A stretch of DNA of 64,000 nucleotides from Cohnella cholangitidis (lineage in GTDB: Bacteria > Bacillota > Bacilli > Paenibacillales > Paenibacillaceae), in assembly GCF_014107495.1 (NCBI RefSeq), contig NZ_CP041969.1, forward strand, positions 434,001 to 498,000, written 5' to 3'. The first letter of the stretch is position 1. Each line of letters starts with the position of its first letter. The notes beneath the pieces were generated by a model. The model was given only the letters and a program-made list of their open reading frames with translations, was not told the DNA's origin and ran no database searches. Positions 38,870-48,124 of this stretch are shown one piece after another. The position numbers and the translations under genes are program-made.

Positions 38870-40189
38870 TCATCTCCTGTAAAAATCGATGATCAACCGT
38901 TCTTGAGATTCCTGCAGCGTGATTTTCTCGTCCGTTCTTTGTTGCGTATAAGTTCTAATAAGATCGTAATACTGGATTGCTTTATCGATCTCAGCATTCG
39001 ATCCCCGCTGGTAAGCGCCGATATTGATCAGATCCTCCGAATCACGATACACGGCAAGCAATTTCTTCAACTGCTCCGCCGCTCCTTGTTGCTCGGAACT
39101 GATAATGTCTTTCATAACGCGGCTTACGCTGGACAAAACATCGATTGCCGGGAAATGACCTTTATTCGCCAGATTACGATGCAAAACGATGTGTCCGTCG
39201 AGTATTCCTCTAACGGCATCGGCAATCGGCTCGTTCATATCATCTCCGTCAACGAGCACCGTATAGAATGCCGTTATGGAACCTGTTACTCCAGTCCCCG
39301 CTCGTTCGAGCAACTTAGGAAGAGCTGCGAATACCGAAGGAGTATACCCTCTAGTTGCCGGAGGTTCGCCGATGGCTAACCCTACTTCGCGAAGCGCCAT
39401 GGCATAACGGGTAACGGAATCCATCATGAGCATGACGTTCAAGCCGCGATCGCGGAAGTACTCCGCAATCGTCGTCGCTATCAATGCGCCTTTCATCCTG
39501 ACAAGCGCCGGTTGATCCGACGTAGCTACGATCACGACCGATCTAGCCAACCCTTCGGGACCTAAATCCTTTTCGATGAATTCAAGCACCTCGCGGCCGC
39601 GTTCCCCAATTAACGCGATGACGTTAACGTCTGCCGAAGTATTTCGCGCCACCATCCCGAGCAGCGTACTTTTACCTACGCCCGAACCTGCGAAAATCCC
39701 TACGCGTTGCCCTTGACCTACGGTTAACAATCCGTCTATCGCCCTAACTCCGACTCCGAGCGGCTGGGTTACTCTAGGCCGTTTCAACGGATTACCAGGG
39801 GCATTGTTCGTTGAATAGTGCGGCATGCGTACCGGTAAACTCGAACCATCAAGCGGCTTTCCTAATCCATCGAGCACTTTGCCAAGCAATTCGGAACCTA
39901 CCTGAACCGTTAACGGCCCTCCCGTTGCCACGACTTCGCAACCGGGGCCAACGGCGTGCAGTTCTCCGAGCGGCATTAGCAGCACACGGTTATTTCGAAA
40001 ACCTACTACTTCTGCTAGAACAGGTTTTCCGCCTTTGATCGGATGAATTGAGCAAACGTCCCCTATACTGGCATCCGGTCCTTCAGACTCCACGGTCAAG
40101 CCGATAATTTGAATCACTTTGCCGTTTACCCGTAAAGGATCCATGTGCTGCAGCGTTTCCGTATAACGGTTAATGTCAAGGAGCGGCAA
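38870..40189 (-). CDS. fliI: Flagellar export ATPase FliI
   Basis: Likely TTG start at 40189 (then PLLDINRYTETLQHM), about 9 nt after GAGGAGG and overlapping the end of fliH; this gives 439 residues, the usual size. The in-frame extension to 40357 lies inside fliH and is not coding. Walker A is GIFAGSGVGKSTLLGM and Walker B is VMLMMDSVTRYAMALREVGL. The end QESQERLIIDFYRR is typical. Confidence 0.94.
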   Translation of the reverse strand: MPLLDINRYTETLQHMDPLRVNGKVIQIIGLTVESEGPDASIGDVCSIHPIKGGKPVLAEVVGFRNNRVLLMPLGELHAVGPGCEVVATGGPLTVQVGSELLGKVLDGLGKPLDGSSLPVRMPHYSTNNAPGNPLKRPRVTQPLGVGVRAIDGLLTVGQGQRVGIFAGSGVGKSTLLGMVARNTSADVNVIALIGERGREVLEFIEKDLGPEGLARSVVIVATSDQPALVRMKGALIATTIAEYFRDRGLNVMLMMDSVTRYAMALREVGLAIGEPPATRGYTPSVFAALPKLLERAGTGVTGSITAFYTVLVDGDDMNEPIADAVRGILDGHIVLHRNLANKGHFPAIDVLSSVSRVMKDIISSEQQGAAEQLKKLLAVYRDSEDLINIGAYQRGSNAEIDKAIQYYDLIRTYTQQRTDEKITLQESQERLIIDFYRR

Positions 40190-41018
40190 TATTATCGCCC
40201 TCCTCAATCCTATGAGACGCGACCTTGAGCAACTGTTCCCGTATCGCTTCCAATTGGGTATCGACTCTTGCATCGATGCTGCCGAAAGCCGAACGAACGA
40301 TGCAACCGCCCTCCTTGATGGAAGAATCGGGAACGATTTGAAGCTCTGCCTGCGCATCCAGAATCATGGCTAATTCGTCTTTCGCGGCTTGTACATAAGC
40401 AAATTGCGACGGAGCGACGCATAATACGATCACTCCCTGCTCTCTTCTTCTGGCAAGAGCTTTCTCGAAAAGCTTCATGGACATTTCCGGCGCTTTAGAC
40501 AGCTTGCGGCTAATGATCTTCTCCGCGATCGAACAACTTAGCTCGACGAGGAAAGACTCGCCTTCCGTGATCACCGTTTCTTTGGCAGCGTAAGCTTGCT
40601 CGACTATCGTTTGAGCTTCCTGCAGTCGTGAAGCCCAGTTCTGGTGCAGAACTTCCTCCGCTTGTCTTGATCCGGCTTCATAACCTTCATCATATCCTTG
40701 GCGGCTGGCTTCTTCGCGAACTTGCGAATCTTCCTCGCGACGACTTTGCCACCAATCCTCGATTTCCTTACCGGCTTTGTCCCGGATTTCGGCTGCATCT
40801 GCTCTTGCCTGCTGCAAAATTTGTTGCGCGGCTTCCTCTGCGTCGGCCAATATCCGATCCTTCAACGATTGTGTTTCGACGTCAATCGTCTCATTTCCTT
40901 CGCCGTCGACACCGGATTCCGAAATATTTTGCGGGCTCGGCGTAATTCTCCTAATTAATTCCAATCTCTTGAGATCATCCAGCGAAACGACATGAGAAGA
41001 TTTGATGAGATTAGACAA
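40176..41018 (-). CDS. fliH: Flagellar export regulator FliH
   Basis: The likely start is TTG at 41018 (then SNLIKSSHVVSLDDLKR), 9 nt after GGAGGAG within fliG; GTG at 41039 is an alternative without a site. About 280 residues. Central coiled coil rich in Ala/Glu, and a C-terminal V-ATPase E-subunit-like domain (SIAEKIISRKL, LQIVPDSSIKEGGCIVRSAFGSIDARVDTQL). It inhibits and docks FliI. Confidence 0.92.
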   Translation of the reverse strand: MSNLIKSSHVVSLDDLKRLELIRRITPSPQNISESGVDGEGNETIDVETQSLKDRILADAEEAAQQILQQARADAAEIRDKAGKEIEDWWQSRREEDSQVREEASRQGYDEGYEAGSRQAEEVLHQNWASRLQEAQTIVEQAYAAKETVITEGESFLVELSCSIAEKIISRKLSKAPEMSMKLFEKALARRREQGVIVLCVAPSQFAYVQAAKDELAMILDAQAELQIVPDSSIKEGGCIVRSAFGSIDARVDTQLEAIREQLLKVASHRIEEGDNIAAP

Positions 41019-42024
41019 TAATATCGTCTCCTCCGCCACGAGCGATAATGATCTCTCCGGCTTCTTCCAATCTGCGGATTGTCGCTACGATGCGAGTCTG
41101 GGCTTCTTCGACGTCGCGAAGCCGCACCGGTCCCATGTATTCCATCTCTTCTTTGAAAGTTTCGGCCATCCTTTTGGACATATTTCGGAATATCGATTCC
41201 CTGACTTCTTCGCTGGCCACTTTGAGCGCCAATTGAAGATCGGCGTTCTCGATATCGCGAATGATGCGCTGGATCGAACGATTGTCCAGGTTGACGATAT
41301 CCTCGAACACGAACATCCGCTTCTTGATCTCTTCCGCCAGCTCCGGATCCTGAATTTCCAACGAATCCAAGATCGTCCGCTCCGTCCCCCGGTCGACTCC
41401 GTTCAAAATCTGAACGATAGCTTCGATACCGCCTGCATTCGTGTAATCTTGCGTGACGGTCGAAGACAGCTTTTGCTCCAGCACTCTCTCTACTTGGGAG
41501 ATTACGTCCGGCGAAGTGCTATCCATTAGCGCGATTCTGCGAGCCACTTCGGCTTGCTTCTCTTGAGGAAGCGAGGATAACACGGCGGAGGATTGCTCCG
41601 GTTGCAAATAAGATAAAACCAAGGCGATCGTTTGAGCGTTCTCGTTCTGAATAAAGTTAAGAATTTGCGAAGGCTCCGCTTTCCTAGCGAAGTCGAATGG
41701 ACGAACCTGCAAGGTCGCCGTCAATCGATTGAGAATATCCATCGCTTTCTGCGAACCCAACGCTTTTTCCAAAATCTCTTTCGCGTATGTAATACCGCCT
41801 TGCGTAATGTATTCCTGCGCGACGCAGATTTGATGGAACTCGCTAAGAATCATTTCTTTCTCGCTCGCGTCGACTTTGCGCACGTTCGCGATTTCTAACG
41901 TCAGCTGCTCGATCTCATCATCTCGCAAATGCTTGAACACTTGCGCGGACACTTCCGGTCCGAGGGTGATGAGGAGAATGGCCGCTTTTTGTCTACCCGA
42001 CAACTGAAATCCCTTCGCCACCAT
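41011..42024 (-). CDS. fliG: Flagellar motor switch protein FliG
   Basis: About 337 residues from ATG 42024 (MVAKGFQLSGRQKAAILLITLG). FliG-M has the EQSSAVLSSLPQ helix. The torque helix and charged ridge are in the C-terminal domain (KKRMFVFEDIVNLDNRSIQRIIRDIE), with EYMGPVRLRDVEEAQ near the end. It couples stator motion to rotor rotation. Confidence 0.95.
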   Translation of the reverse strand: MVAKGFQLSGRQKAAILLITLGPEVSAQVFKHLRDDEIEQLTLEIANVRKVDASEKEMILSEFHQICVAQEYITQGGITYAKEILEKALGSQKAMDILNRLTATLQVRPFDFARKAEPSQILNFIQNENAQTIALVLSYLQPEQSSAVLSSLPQEKQAEVARRIALMDSTSPDVISQVERVLEQKLSSTVTQDYTNAGGIEAIVQILNGVDRGTERTILDSLEIQDPELAEEIKKRMFVFEDIVNLDNRSIQRIIRDIENADLQLALKVASEEVRESIFRNMSKRMAETFKEEMEYMGPVRLRDVEEAQTRIVATIRRLEEAGEIIIARGGGDDIIV

Positions 42025-42032
42025 TGCCACCT

Positions 42033-43601
42033 CTATTCATCCACTAGCCATGTCCGGAGAAGATTAACGAACTCGTCCGGTTTACGTTTGGCCAAGCCTT
42101 CCAATTGTTTGCGAACTTGGCTCTCGTTTGCGACGTTGTCGATATCGATCGTCGGCATTTCCACGCGCGGCGCTTCCGCAAGTTCGGCCGCTTCTTGCGC
42201 TGCTTTACGACGACGGTACAAGTAATAACCGCCACCGCCCAGTAAGGCCAATGCCAAAAGTCCTGCGCCGGCTAACCAGTATGCGGATGTCGAAGTTCCT
42301 CCGCCAGAAACATCGTTACCTTCGAAAGACTGGGACATAACGGATACGCGTTGCGCCAAAGCCTCATCCGTCAACTCCAAGCCCGACTCCGCCAACAGTA
42401 CCCTCGCGCTGCGAAGCAGCACGCCTTGGATCTCCGTCAGCTTCTCGGGAGTCATTTTTGAAGCATCTACTCCAACATTTATCGAAATGTCCTTCACTTT
42501 ATAAGGTCCGTAGTCGATATTATTAGTAATCCGACTTACTTCATAGTTAACGGTGCTGGAAACCTTTTCCGAAGAAGACGAACCGGAACTTCCTCCTCCA
42601 GGGTAATTGGAAATATCCGTTTCCCCCGTACCCGCTACTCCGCCTGACTGGCCATCTTGACCTTGATAGGTCTCGCTGGTGTCGTTACGGCTAATTTCGA
42701 TCCCTTTGTTATCGTTATCCGGGATCGGCTGCACCAACTGCTCCGTAGAGATCTTCTTGTCGAAATTCAACGCAGACACGACGCTTACGACCATGTTGTC
42801 CATTCCGACGATCGGATTTAGGAACTGTTGGATATTTCTTTTCAAGGTATTCTCGAATTCGTTCTGGATCGCGAACTGGGTTTCATAAACCGCTCCGCCC
42901 ATACCGCCGCTGCCGCCGATCTGGGTAGACGGCGTCAAATCGCCAGTGCTGCTGCTAATCGTAATATCTTTGATATCGAGATTTGGCACAGCCGATTTCA
43001 CTAGATTGTAGTAGCTGTCGACTTCTTCTTGTTTCGGGCGGAAGCCCGGTTTGAAAGTCATTACGACGGCTGCCGTCGCCTTGTCTTTGTCGGATTCATT
43101 CAAGAAAACCGAATCCTCGGGCAACGTTACGATTGCTTTAACTCTTGAAATCCCTTGTTTGCTCAAGAGCAACTGTTGAATTTCTCCGTTCAAAGCGTTG
43201 CGGAATTTAACTTTAAACTCTTGGTCAGTCGTTCCGATCGTAGAGGAAGAAGCGCTCATCTCGGCAAAACCGATCGAACCGTTCTGTATGAGTCCTTGCG
43301 AACCGATATCGACCTTTACTTTCGATGCGGATGCACTCGGCACGGAAATGCTAGTGCCTCCATCGTTCAACTGATAACTGATCCCGTTGGTATCCAAGTA
43401 TTCCATAATTGCCGCCGCGTCCGAGCTGTCCAAATTTTGAAAAGCAAGCTCGTACTCTGTTCTTGTAAACAAATAAGTCAATAAAATAATGGCAAATAGC
43501 AACAAGGCTGCTGTTGAGGCGAGAACCCATTTTTGCGTTTTGCTGTACTGGTTCCAGAAACCTTGCAGCTTTTCTCGAACCTGTGCCCACTTCTCGTTCA
43601 C
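42033..43601 (-). CDS. fliF: Flagellar MS-ring protein FliF
   Basis: 522 residues from GTG 43601 with AGGTGAGG upstream. Two membrane helices (about 24-45 and 440-460). The ring-building motifs are VKFRNALNGEIQQLLLSKQGISRVKAIVTLPED and VVSVVSALNFDKK. A Gly/Ser-rich insertion (about 315-345) is variable. The C-terminal tail binds FliG (VRKQLEGLAKRKPDEFVNLLRTWL). Confidence 0.96.
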   Translation of the reverse strand: MNEKWAQVREKLQGFWNQYSKTQKWVLASTAALLLFAIILLTYLFTRTEYELAFQNLDSSDAAAIMEYLDTNGISYQLNDGGTSISVPSASASKVKVDIGSQGLIQNGSIGFAEMSASSSTIGTTDQEFKVKFRNALNGEIQQLLLSKQGISRVKAIVTLPEDSVFLNESDKDKATAAVVMTFKPGFRPKQEEVDSYYNLVKSAVPNLDIKDITISSSTGDLTPSTQIGGSGGMGGAVYETQFAIQNEFENTLKRNIQQFLNPIVGMDNMVVSVVSALNFDKKISTEQLVQPIPDNDNKGIEISRNDTSETYQGQDGQSGGVAGTGETDISNYPGGGSSGSSSSEKVSSTVNYEVSRITNNIDYGPYKVKDISINVGVDASKMTPEKLTEIQGVLLRSARVLLAESGLELTDEALAQRVSVMSQSFEGNDVSGGGTSTSAYWLAGAGLLALALLGGGGYYLYRRRKAAQEAAELAEAPRVEMPTIDIDNVANESQVRKQLEGLAKRKPDEFVNLLRTWLVDE

Positions 43602-43624
43602 GATTTCACCTCACCTGCGGTTAA

Positions 43625-43666
43625 CACTTTGGGATCAAAGACATAGTCCGTCCTTCACCCAAAGTG
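43625..43666 (-). repeat. 9-bp inverted repeat between fliE and fliF
   Basis: CACTTTGGG (43625-43633) and CCCAAAGTG (43658-43666) are exact complements with a 24-nt loop, lying just before the fliF ribosome-binding site. There is no T-tract. Confidence 0.7.
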
Positions 43667-43696
43667 GATTTGCTACAATGTTTAGTAGGAATAGGG

Positions 43697-44017
43697 CTAC
43701 ACTTGAATACGCATAATTTCCTGGTAAGCCTCGATCACCTTGTTGCGAACTTGCCCTACTAAAGTAAGGCTTAGCTCAGCCTGAGTAGCCGCGATAATCA
43801 CTTTATTCTCGTCAACTTCCCCGATCAGAAATTGATCGTTAACCTTATGTACGTTCTGTTCTTGGGCCGCTACGCTATCTATTGCGGATTTGAGATAAGA
43901 AGCAAAGCTCTCCGTAGCTTCGGCGGGAGTCGTCTTCGTTTGAAGAGTGCTGACGTTAGGCACCAGGCCTACTGGAGTAATCATCGAATTCGAAATCAAA
44001 CTAGCACCCGCTTTCAA
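43697..44017 (-). CDS. fliE: Flagellar hook-basal body protein FliE
   Basis: Up to 106 residues; the start is uncertain (TTG 44017 or the internal in-frame TTG/ATG around residues 8-12). Features are FASYLKSAIDSVAAQEQNVHKVNDQFLIGE and LTLVGQVRNKVIEAYQEIMRIQV, the standard FliE C-terminus. It joins the MS ring to the rod. Confidence 0.92.
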   Translation of the reverse strand: MKAGASLISNSMITPVGLVPNVSTLQTKTTPAEATESFASYLKSAIDSVAAQEQNVHKVNDQFLIGEVDENKVIIAATQAELSLTLVGQVRNKVIEAYQEIMRIQV

Positions 44018-44050
44018 TTGTTATGTATGTAGCTTCTCTTGCTCGACCTC

Positions 44051-44494
44051 TTATCGACCCATCTCCAACGCTTTCATGAACATCGCTTTTCTAGCGTTTA
44101 ATGCCGTCACGTTCGCCTCGTACGAACGCGAAGCAGCCAAAAGATCCACCTGTTCCTTCAGCATGTCCACGTTAGGCATATAGACCATTCCATTCGCGTC
44201 CGCATCCGGATGCGATGGATTATACACTTGCTTAAATGGAGTGGAATCCTCCTGAATCGCAGTTACCTGCACACCTTGCGCGGCAGAGCCATTCATTTGC
44301 TGGGCTAACAGGTCCTGGAACCTAGGTTGCACCGCTTCCATGACAACCATTTTTCTGCGATAAGGGACGAACTGCCCATTGACGTATCCTGCCCGCGTCG
44401 ATTCCGCGTTCGCGATATTGGCAGTAATGACATCCATCCTCAGACGTTGTGCCGTTAACGCCGAAGCGCTAATATCAAAGCCTCCAAGCTTCAT
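44051..44494 (-). CDS. flgC: Flagellar rod protein FlgC
   Basis: 147 residues. N-terminus FDISASALTAQRLRMDVITANIANAEST and C-terminus DLLAASRSYEANVTALNARKAMFMKALEMG are characteristic. It lies 3 bp after flgB. Confidence 0.96.
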   Translation of the reverse strand: MKLGGFDISASALTAQRLRMDVITANIANAESTRAGYVNGQFVPYRRKMVVMEAVQPRFQDLLAQQMNGSAAQGVQVTAIQEDSTPFKQVYNPSHPDADANGMVYMPNVDMLKEQVDLLAASRSYEANVTALNARKAMFMKALEMGR

Positions 44495-44497
44495 CCG

Positions 44498-44911
44498 TTA
44501 GATACTCCCTTTAATCCCGATTCTCATCATTTTTGCATCGTGGCTCACTTGCTGAGTCAGTAGGTTATACCTTAGCTGATTTTCCGCGAGCATAGCCATT
44601 TCTTTCTCTACGTCAACATTATTGCGATTATTGTTAATCGCTGTCGAATTCTGCGTTACGACCTGCGGAGATGGAGATGGGTAACTCGAGTTAATCGGGA
44701 TGTGTCTTTCATTGGTCATCCTACCCGCTAGAACTTTCGTCCCTTGGCTGCCGATGGCTTGCGACAACATTTCTTCAAAAGCTACATCCGATCTTTTGAA
44801 ATATGGCGTATCTACGTTCGCAATATTGTTAGCTAACACCCTTTGTCTCATCGTGGCAGCATTGATTGCGTTTTCCAAGCGTTGAAACGCAGCACCGCTC
44901 AAAACTTCCAT
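44498..44911 (-). CDS. flgB: Flagellar rod protein FlgB, first gene of the fla/che operon
   Basis: ATG at 44911 (MEVLSGAAFQRLENAINAAT) with AGAGAGG upstream; 137 residues. Motif LANNIANVDTPYFKRSDVAFEE and a C-terminus with MAENQLRYNLLTQQV. It is the promoter-proximal gene of the ~32-kb operon, as in B. subtilis. Confidence 0.95.
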   Translation of the reverse strand: MEVLSGAAFQRLENAINAATMRQRVLANNIANVDTPYFKRSDVAFEEMLSQAIGSQGTKVLAGRMTNERHIPINSSYPSPSPQVVTQNSTAINNNRNNVDVEKEMAMLAENQLRYNLLTQQVSHDAKMMRIGIKGSI

Positions 44912-45055
44912 TCCTGTCGCCTCTCTTCGCTTGTACATGAGAATTTATTCATGTTCATCCCAACTGTTATTCAACGCCTATCTCCCATATTCCTGCTTGT
45001 TCCGACATCATATTCTTCGAAAATACAAAAAATTTACAAAGTGCGACAAATTAAA

Positions 45056-45070
45056 ATTTTCTAAGATCAT
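45056..45070. promoter_or_regulatory. Possible CodY-box-like site upstream of flgB
   Basis: AATTTTCTAAGATCA matches the known CodY box consensus (AATTTTCWGAAAATT) at 10 of 15 positions, with a perfect left half. A second palindrome-like TATTTTCGAAGAATA lies nearby (about 45011-45025). CodY represses fla/che in B. subtilis, which makes the site plausible, but the match is weak and the region is AT-rich. Confidence 0.25.
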
Positions 45071-45102
45071 CATCTACGACATACGGTCTTGTGACAATAA
45101 GA

Positions 45103-45139
45103 AAAAAGCCCTAAATCTTTTGTTAAAAGATCGGGCTTT
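45103..45139 (-). terminator. Terminator after codY
   Basis: The minus strand has stem AAGCCC/GGGCTT with an inner CTTTT/AAAAG pair and a following T-tract (TTTTTTC). It isolates hslVU-codY from the fla/che operon that starts about 190 bp further on. Confidence 0.88.
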
Positions 45140-45161
45140 CCTTATTTCTATTTTCATATTC

Positions 45162-45932
45162 TTAATTTTTTCGATGGTCAAGTTCTTGCAGCAATTGGGA
45201 ATTTAGAATGCGAATGTAGGTACCCTTCATTCCGAGCGATCGCGTTTCGATTACTCCGGCGCTCTCCAATTTTCTTAGCGCGTTTACGATAACCGATCGG
45301 GTAATTCCCGCCCTATCCGCAATCTTCGATGCGACGAGAAGCCCTTCCTTGCCTTCCAACTCCTCGAATATTTGCTCGACGGCTTCCATCTCGCTGAAGG
45401 AAAGCGAATTGACGGCTACCGATACGATGGCCTTGCTCCTGGCCTCCGTTTCTCTTTCTTCCGCCCTCTCGCGCAGGATTTCCATCCCGATAATAGTGGA
45501 ACCATATTCCGCCAGAATCAGGTCGTCTTCGCCAAAGATTTGCTTGTTTCTGGATAGGACTAAAGTACCTAGTCTATCGCTTCCGCCGATAATAGGAACT
45601 ATCGTGACAATTTCATTTTCGAACAAAGCGTTCAGATTAGCGAATATCTCCTCGTTCGAAGTAACATTCGCCGCCGTCTCGGAAATTCGCAATAGGCGCT
45701 CGTTCGTCTCGGAAGGAAACCTGAGTTCGTCCGCCTGCTCGCTCCGCAACCACATTTCCGGAAAACCGGCTGAATGGGCGGCTCCAAGCACTTTGCCCTT
45801 ACGGCTAAGAACAAAAACGTTTCCTAGCATCGTTTCCCGCAGTCCCTCGGCCATCTCGCGGAAGTTTAACGGTTTTCCCGCTGCCTCTTGCAGTAATTTG
45901 TTCAGCGTCCGGGTTTTCATCAACAACGTCAT
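45162..45932 (-). CDS. codY: GTP- and branched-chain-amino-acid-sensing transcriptional regulator CodY
   Basis: ATG at 45932 ([15 protein letters not shown]) follows TAGGAGGAAGCAGGATC; 256 residues. N-terminal GAF domain with [14 protein letters not shown] and a linker, then a winged helix ([36 protein letters not shown]), which is the conserved CodY DNA-binding motif. It senses nutrient status and represses amino-acid, motility and competence genes in rich medium. Confidence 0.97.
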   Translation of the reverse strand: MTLLMKTRTLNKLLQEAAGKPLNFREMAEGLRETMLGNVFVLSRKGKVLGAAHSAGFPEMWLRSEQADELRFPSETNERLLRISETAANVTSNEEIFANLNALFENEIVTIVPIIGGSDRLGTLVLSRNKQIFGEDDLILAEYGSTIIGMEILRERAEERETEARSKAIVSVAVNSLSFSEMEAVEQIFEELEGKEGLLVASKIADRAGITRSVIVNALRKLESAGVIETRSLGMKGTYIRILNSQLLQELDHRKN

Positions 45933-46064
45933 GATCCTGCTTCCTCCTAGTACGACAACCAAGTAAAACGGCTTCGCCGACTTCTAGGCGACAATTCTGC
46001 GACCGCAAAGGGTCGAACAGACTATTGCGCATGGACGGCTTCATTCGCAAGAACCGTATGTCCG

Positions 46065-47453
46065 TTACAATATATATTGACTTAAATCTCGATTGCTCGC
46101 AATCGAAGATAACTTCTCACGAACGTATTCCGGCGTGATCGTCATTTCTTCCAATTGCAGCTCGGGCGCTTCGAAGCTTAAATCCTCCAGCAATTTCTCC
46201 AATAAGGTGTGCAATCTGCGCGCGCCGATATTTTCCATGTTGTGGTTGACCTCTTGCGCCATGCGCGCAAGCTCGGTAATCGCGGCATCCGTGAAGGTTA
46301 CGTTGATTCCTTCCGTCTGAAGCAAAGCCGTGTATTGTTTGGTTAGCGCATTTTCGGGCTCCGTAAGAATCCGAACGAAATCCTCGTCGGTCAAGCTGCT
46401 TAGCTCTACGCGGATAGGGAATCGTCCTTGCAGTTCCGGAATCAAATCCGAAGGCTTGGCGATATGGAACGCTCCCGCGGCAACGAAGAGCACGTAATCC
46501 GTTTTGACGGGGCCGTATTTCGTCATGACGGTCGATCCCTCAACGATAGGAAGAATATCCCTTTGCACGCCTTCGCGCGAGACGTCAGGCCCCTGTCCGC
46601 GCCCTTGGCTGGCGATCTTATCGATCTCATCGATGAAGATGATTCCCGACTGCTCCGCGCGTCGTACGGATTCGGATATGACGTCATCCATATCGATCAG
46701 CTTATTGGCCTCTTCCACGATGAGCACTTTACGAGCTTCCTTGACGGTTAAACGACGTTTCTTGCGACGTTTCGGAAGAAACTGACCGAGCATTTCCTGC
46801 ATGTTGCCCATCTGCTCTTGTCCGGGGCCTCCGAGCATATCCAGCATGCTAGGAGAATTGTCCTCGACTTCGATCTCGATAATCTCGTTCTCCAATTGCC
46901 CCGCATCAAGCTTAAATTTGGTGTCGCGCCGTTTATCCTGCAGGCCGGGGTCCACCGGCTCCGGCTCGTCGCTCGGCGTGCTAATGCCGCCGAATAGCAT
47001 TTCCAACGGGTTTTTATTCGACTTGGGCTTAGCCGGAGACGGCACCAGCAAAGCGGCTAACCGCTCGTTCGCGGCTTTCTCGGCTTTATCTTTTACTTTC
47101 TCCGTTCGTTCTTCCTTAACCATCCTGATAGCCGTCTCGACCAAATCCCGAACCATCGACTCAACGTCTCTGCCCACGTATCCGACCTCGGTAAATTTCG
47201 TAGCTTCGACTTTGATGAACGGAGCATGAACCAACTTGGCAAGCCTGCGGGCGATTTCCGTTTTTCCGACGCCCGTCGGGCCTATCATCAAAATATTTTT
47301 AGGAACGATTTCATCGCGAATCTCTTCAGGCAGACGGCTGCGCCGATAGCGATTGCGCAGCGCCACCGCCACCGAACGCTTGGCGGGTTTCTGACCGACG
47401 ATGTATTTATCTAACTCCGCTACAATCTGGCGAGGCGTCAGAGCGTCATTCAT
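46065..47453 (-). CDS. hslU: HslU/ClpY ATPase subunit of the HslUV protease
   Basis: ATG 47453 ([21 protein letters not shown]) gives 462 residues. AAA+ Walker A is [13 protein letters not shown], Walker B is [11 protein letters not shown]. The I domain is about 150-245, and the C-terminal tail ending [12 protein letters not shown] is the HslV-docking peptide. It unfolds substrates for HslV. Confidence 0.97.
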   Translation of the reverse strand: MNDALTPRQIVAELDKYIVGQKPAKRSVAVALRNRYRRSRLPEEIRDEIVPKNILMIGPTGVGKTEIARRLAKLVHAPFIKVEATKFTEVGYVGRDVESMVRDLVETAIRMVKEERTEKVKDKAEKAANERLAALLVPSPAKPKSNKNPLEMLFGGISTPSDEPEPVDPGLQDKRRDTKFKLDAGQLENEIIEIEVEDNSPSMLDMLGGPGQEQMGNMQEMLGQFLPKRRKKRRLTVKEARKVLIVEEANKLIDMDDVISESVRRAEQSGIIFIDEIDKIASQGRGQGPDVSREGVQRDILPIVEGSTVMTKYGPVKTDYVLFVAAGAFHIAKPSDLIPELQGRFPIRVELSSLTDEDFVRILTEPENALTKQYTALLQTEGINVTFTDAAITELARMAQEVNHNMENIGARRLHTLLEKLLEDLSFEAPELQLEEMTITPEYVREKLSSIASNRDLSQYIL

Positions 47454-47482
47454 GCGATTATCTCCCTTACCTAATGTAATCA

Positions 47483-48025
47483 TCATATCTCCTCGACAAT
47501 CAAGTGGTTATTGGTAAATACGCAAATCTCCGAAGCCGTTTCTAGCGCTGCGCGGGCAATTTCCTTGGCTTCCATCGCAGGGGCATGTTTCTTAAGCGCT
47601 CTTGCAGCCGCTAGCGCGAAGCTTCCGCCGGAACCGATGGCGAGAATGCCGTCATCGGGTTCAATAACCTCTCCGTTACCCGATAATAACAGCATCCCGG
47701 TAGCATCCACGACGATCATCATCGCTTCCAATTTACGCAACACCCGGTCCGAACGCCAATCTTTCGCCAATTCTACGGCAGCGCGCTGCAGATTGCCATG
47801 ATGTTCTTCCAACTTTCCTTCGAACTTCTCGAATAGCGTAATCGCATCCGCAACCGATCCGGCGAACCCGGCGAGTACTTGATTGCGATAAAGCCTGCGT
47901 ACTTTCTTAGCCGTGTTTTTCATGACCATGCTGTTGCCGAAAGTGACTTGACCGTCGCCCGCGATCGCGCCTTTGCCATTGTGCCGAATCGCGCAGATCG
48001 TCGTTGCGTGAAAGCTCATATCCAT
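47483..48025 (-). CDS. hslV: HslV/ClpQ peptidase subunit
   Basis: ATG 48025 ([19 protein letters not shown]) with CGGGAGGATCAGCCC upstream; 180 residues. The mature catalytic Thr appears to be T8 in HATTICA, after a short seven-residue propeptide. B. subtilis ClpQ instead uses an N-terminal Ser further upstream, so cleavage here is uncertain. Ntn-hydrolase features GDGQVTFGN and [17 protein letters not shown] are intact. Confidence 0.95.
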   Translation of the reverse strand: MDMSFHATTICAIRHNGKGAIAGDGQVTFGNSMVMKNTAKKVRRLYRNQVLAGFAGSVADAITLFEKFEGKLEEHHGNLQRAAVELAKDWRSDRVLRKLEAMMIVVDATGMLLLSGNGEVIEPDDGILAIGSGGSFALAAARALKKHAPAMEAKEIARAALETASEICVFTNNHLIVEEI

Positions 48026-48082
48026 GGGCTGATCCTCCCGAATATTCATAGGTTTAAATTTACTCTATCGTAGAAGTCGCAA

Positions 48083-48118
48083 AAGCAGCGGCTTATGAGA
48101 TATACGCTGCCGCTGCTT
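48083..48118 (-). terminator. Terminator after trmFO
   Basis: A perfect 10-bp stem AAGCAGCGGC/GCCGCTGCTT with a 16-nt loop, followed by TTTTGC on the minus strand. The T-tract is short. Confidence 0.72.
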
Positions 48119-48124
48119 AATAAG

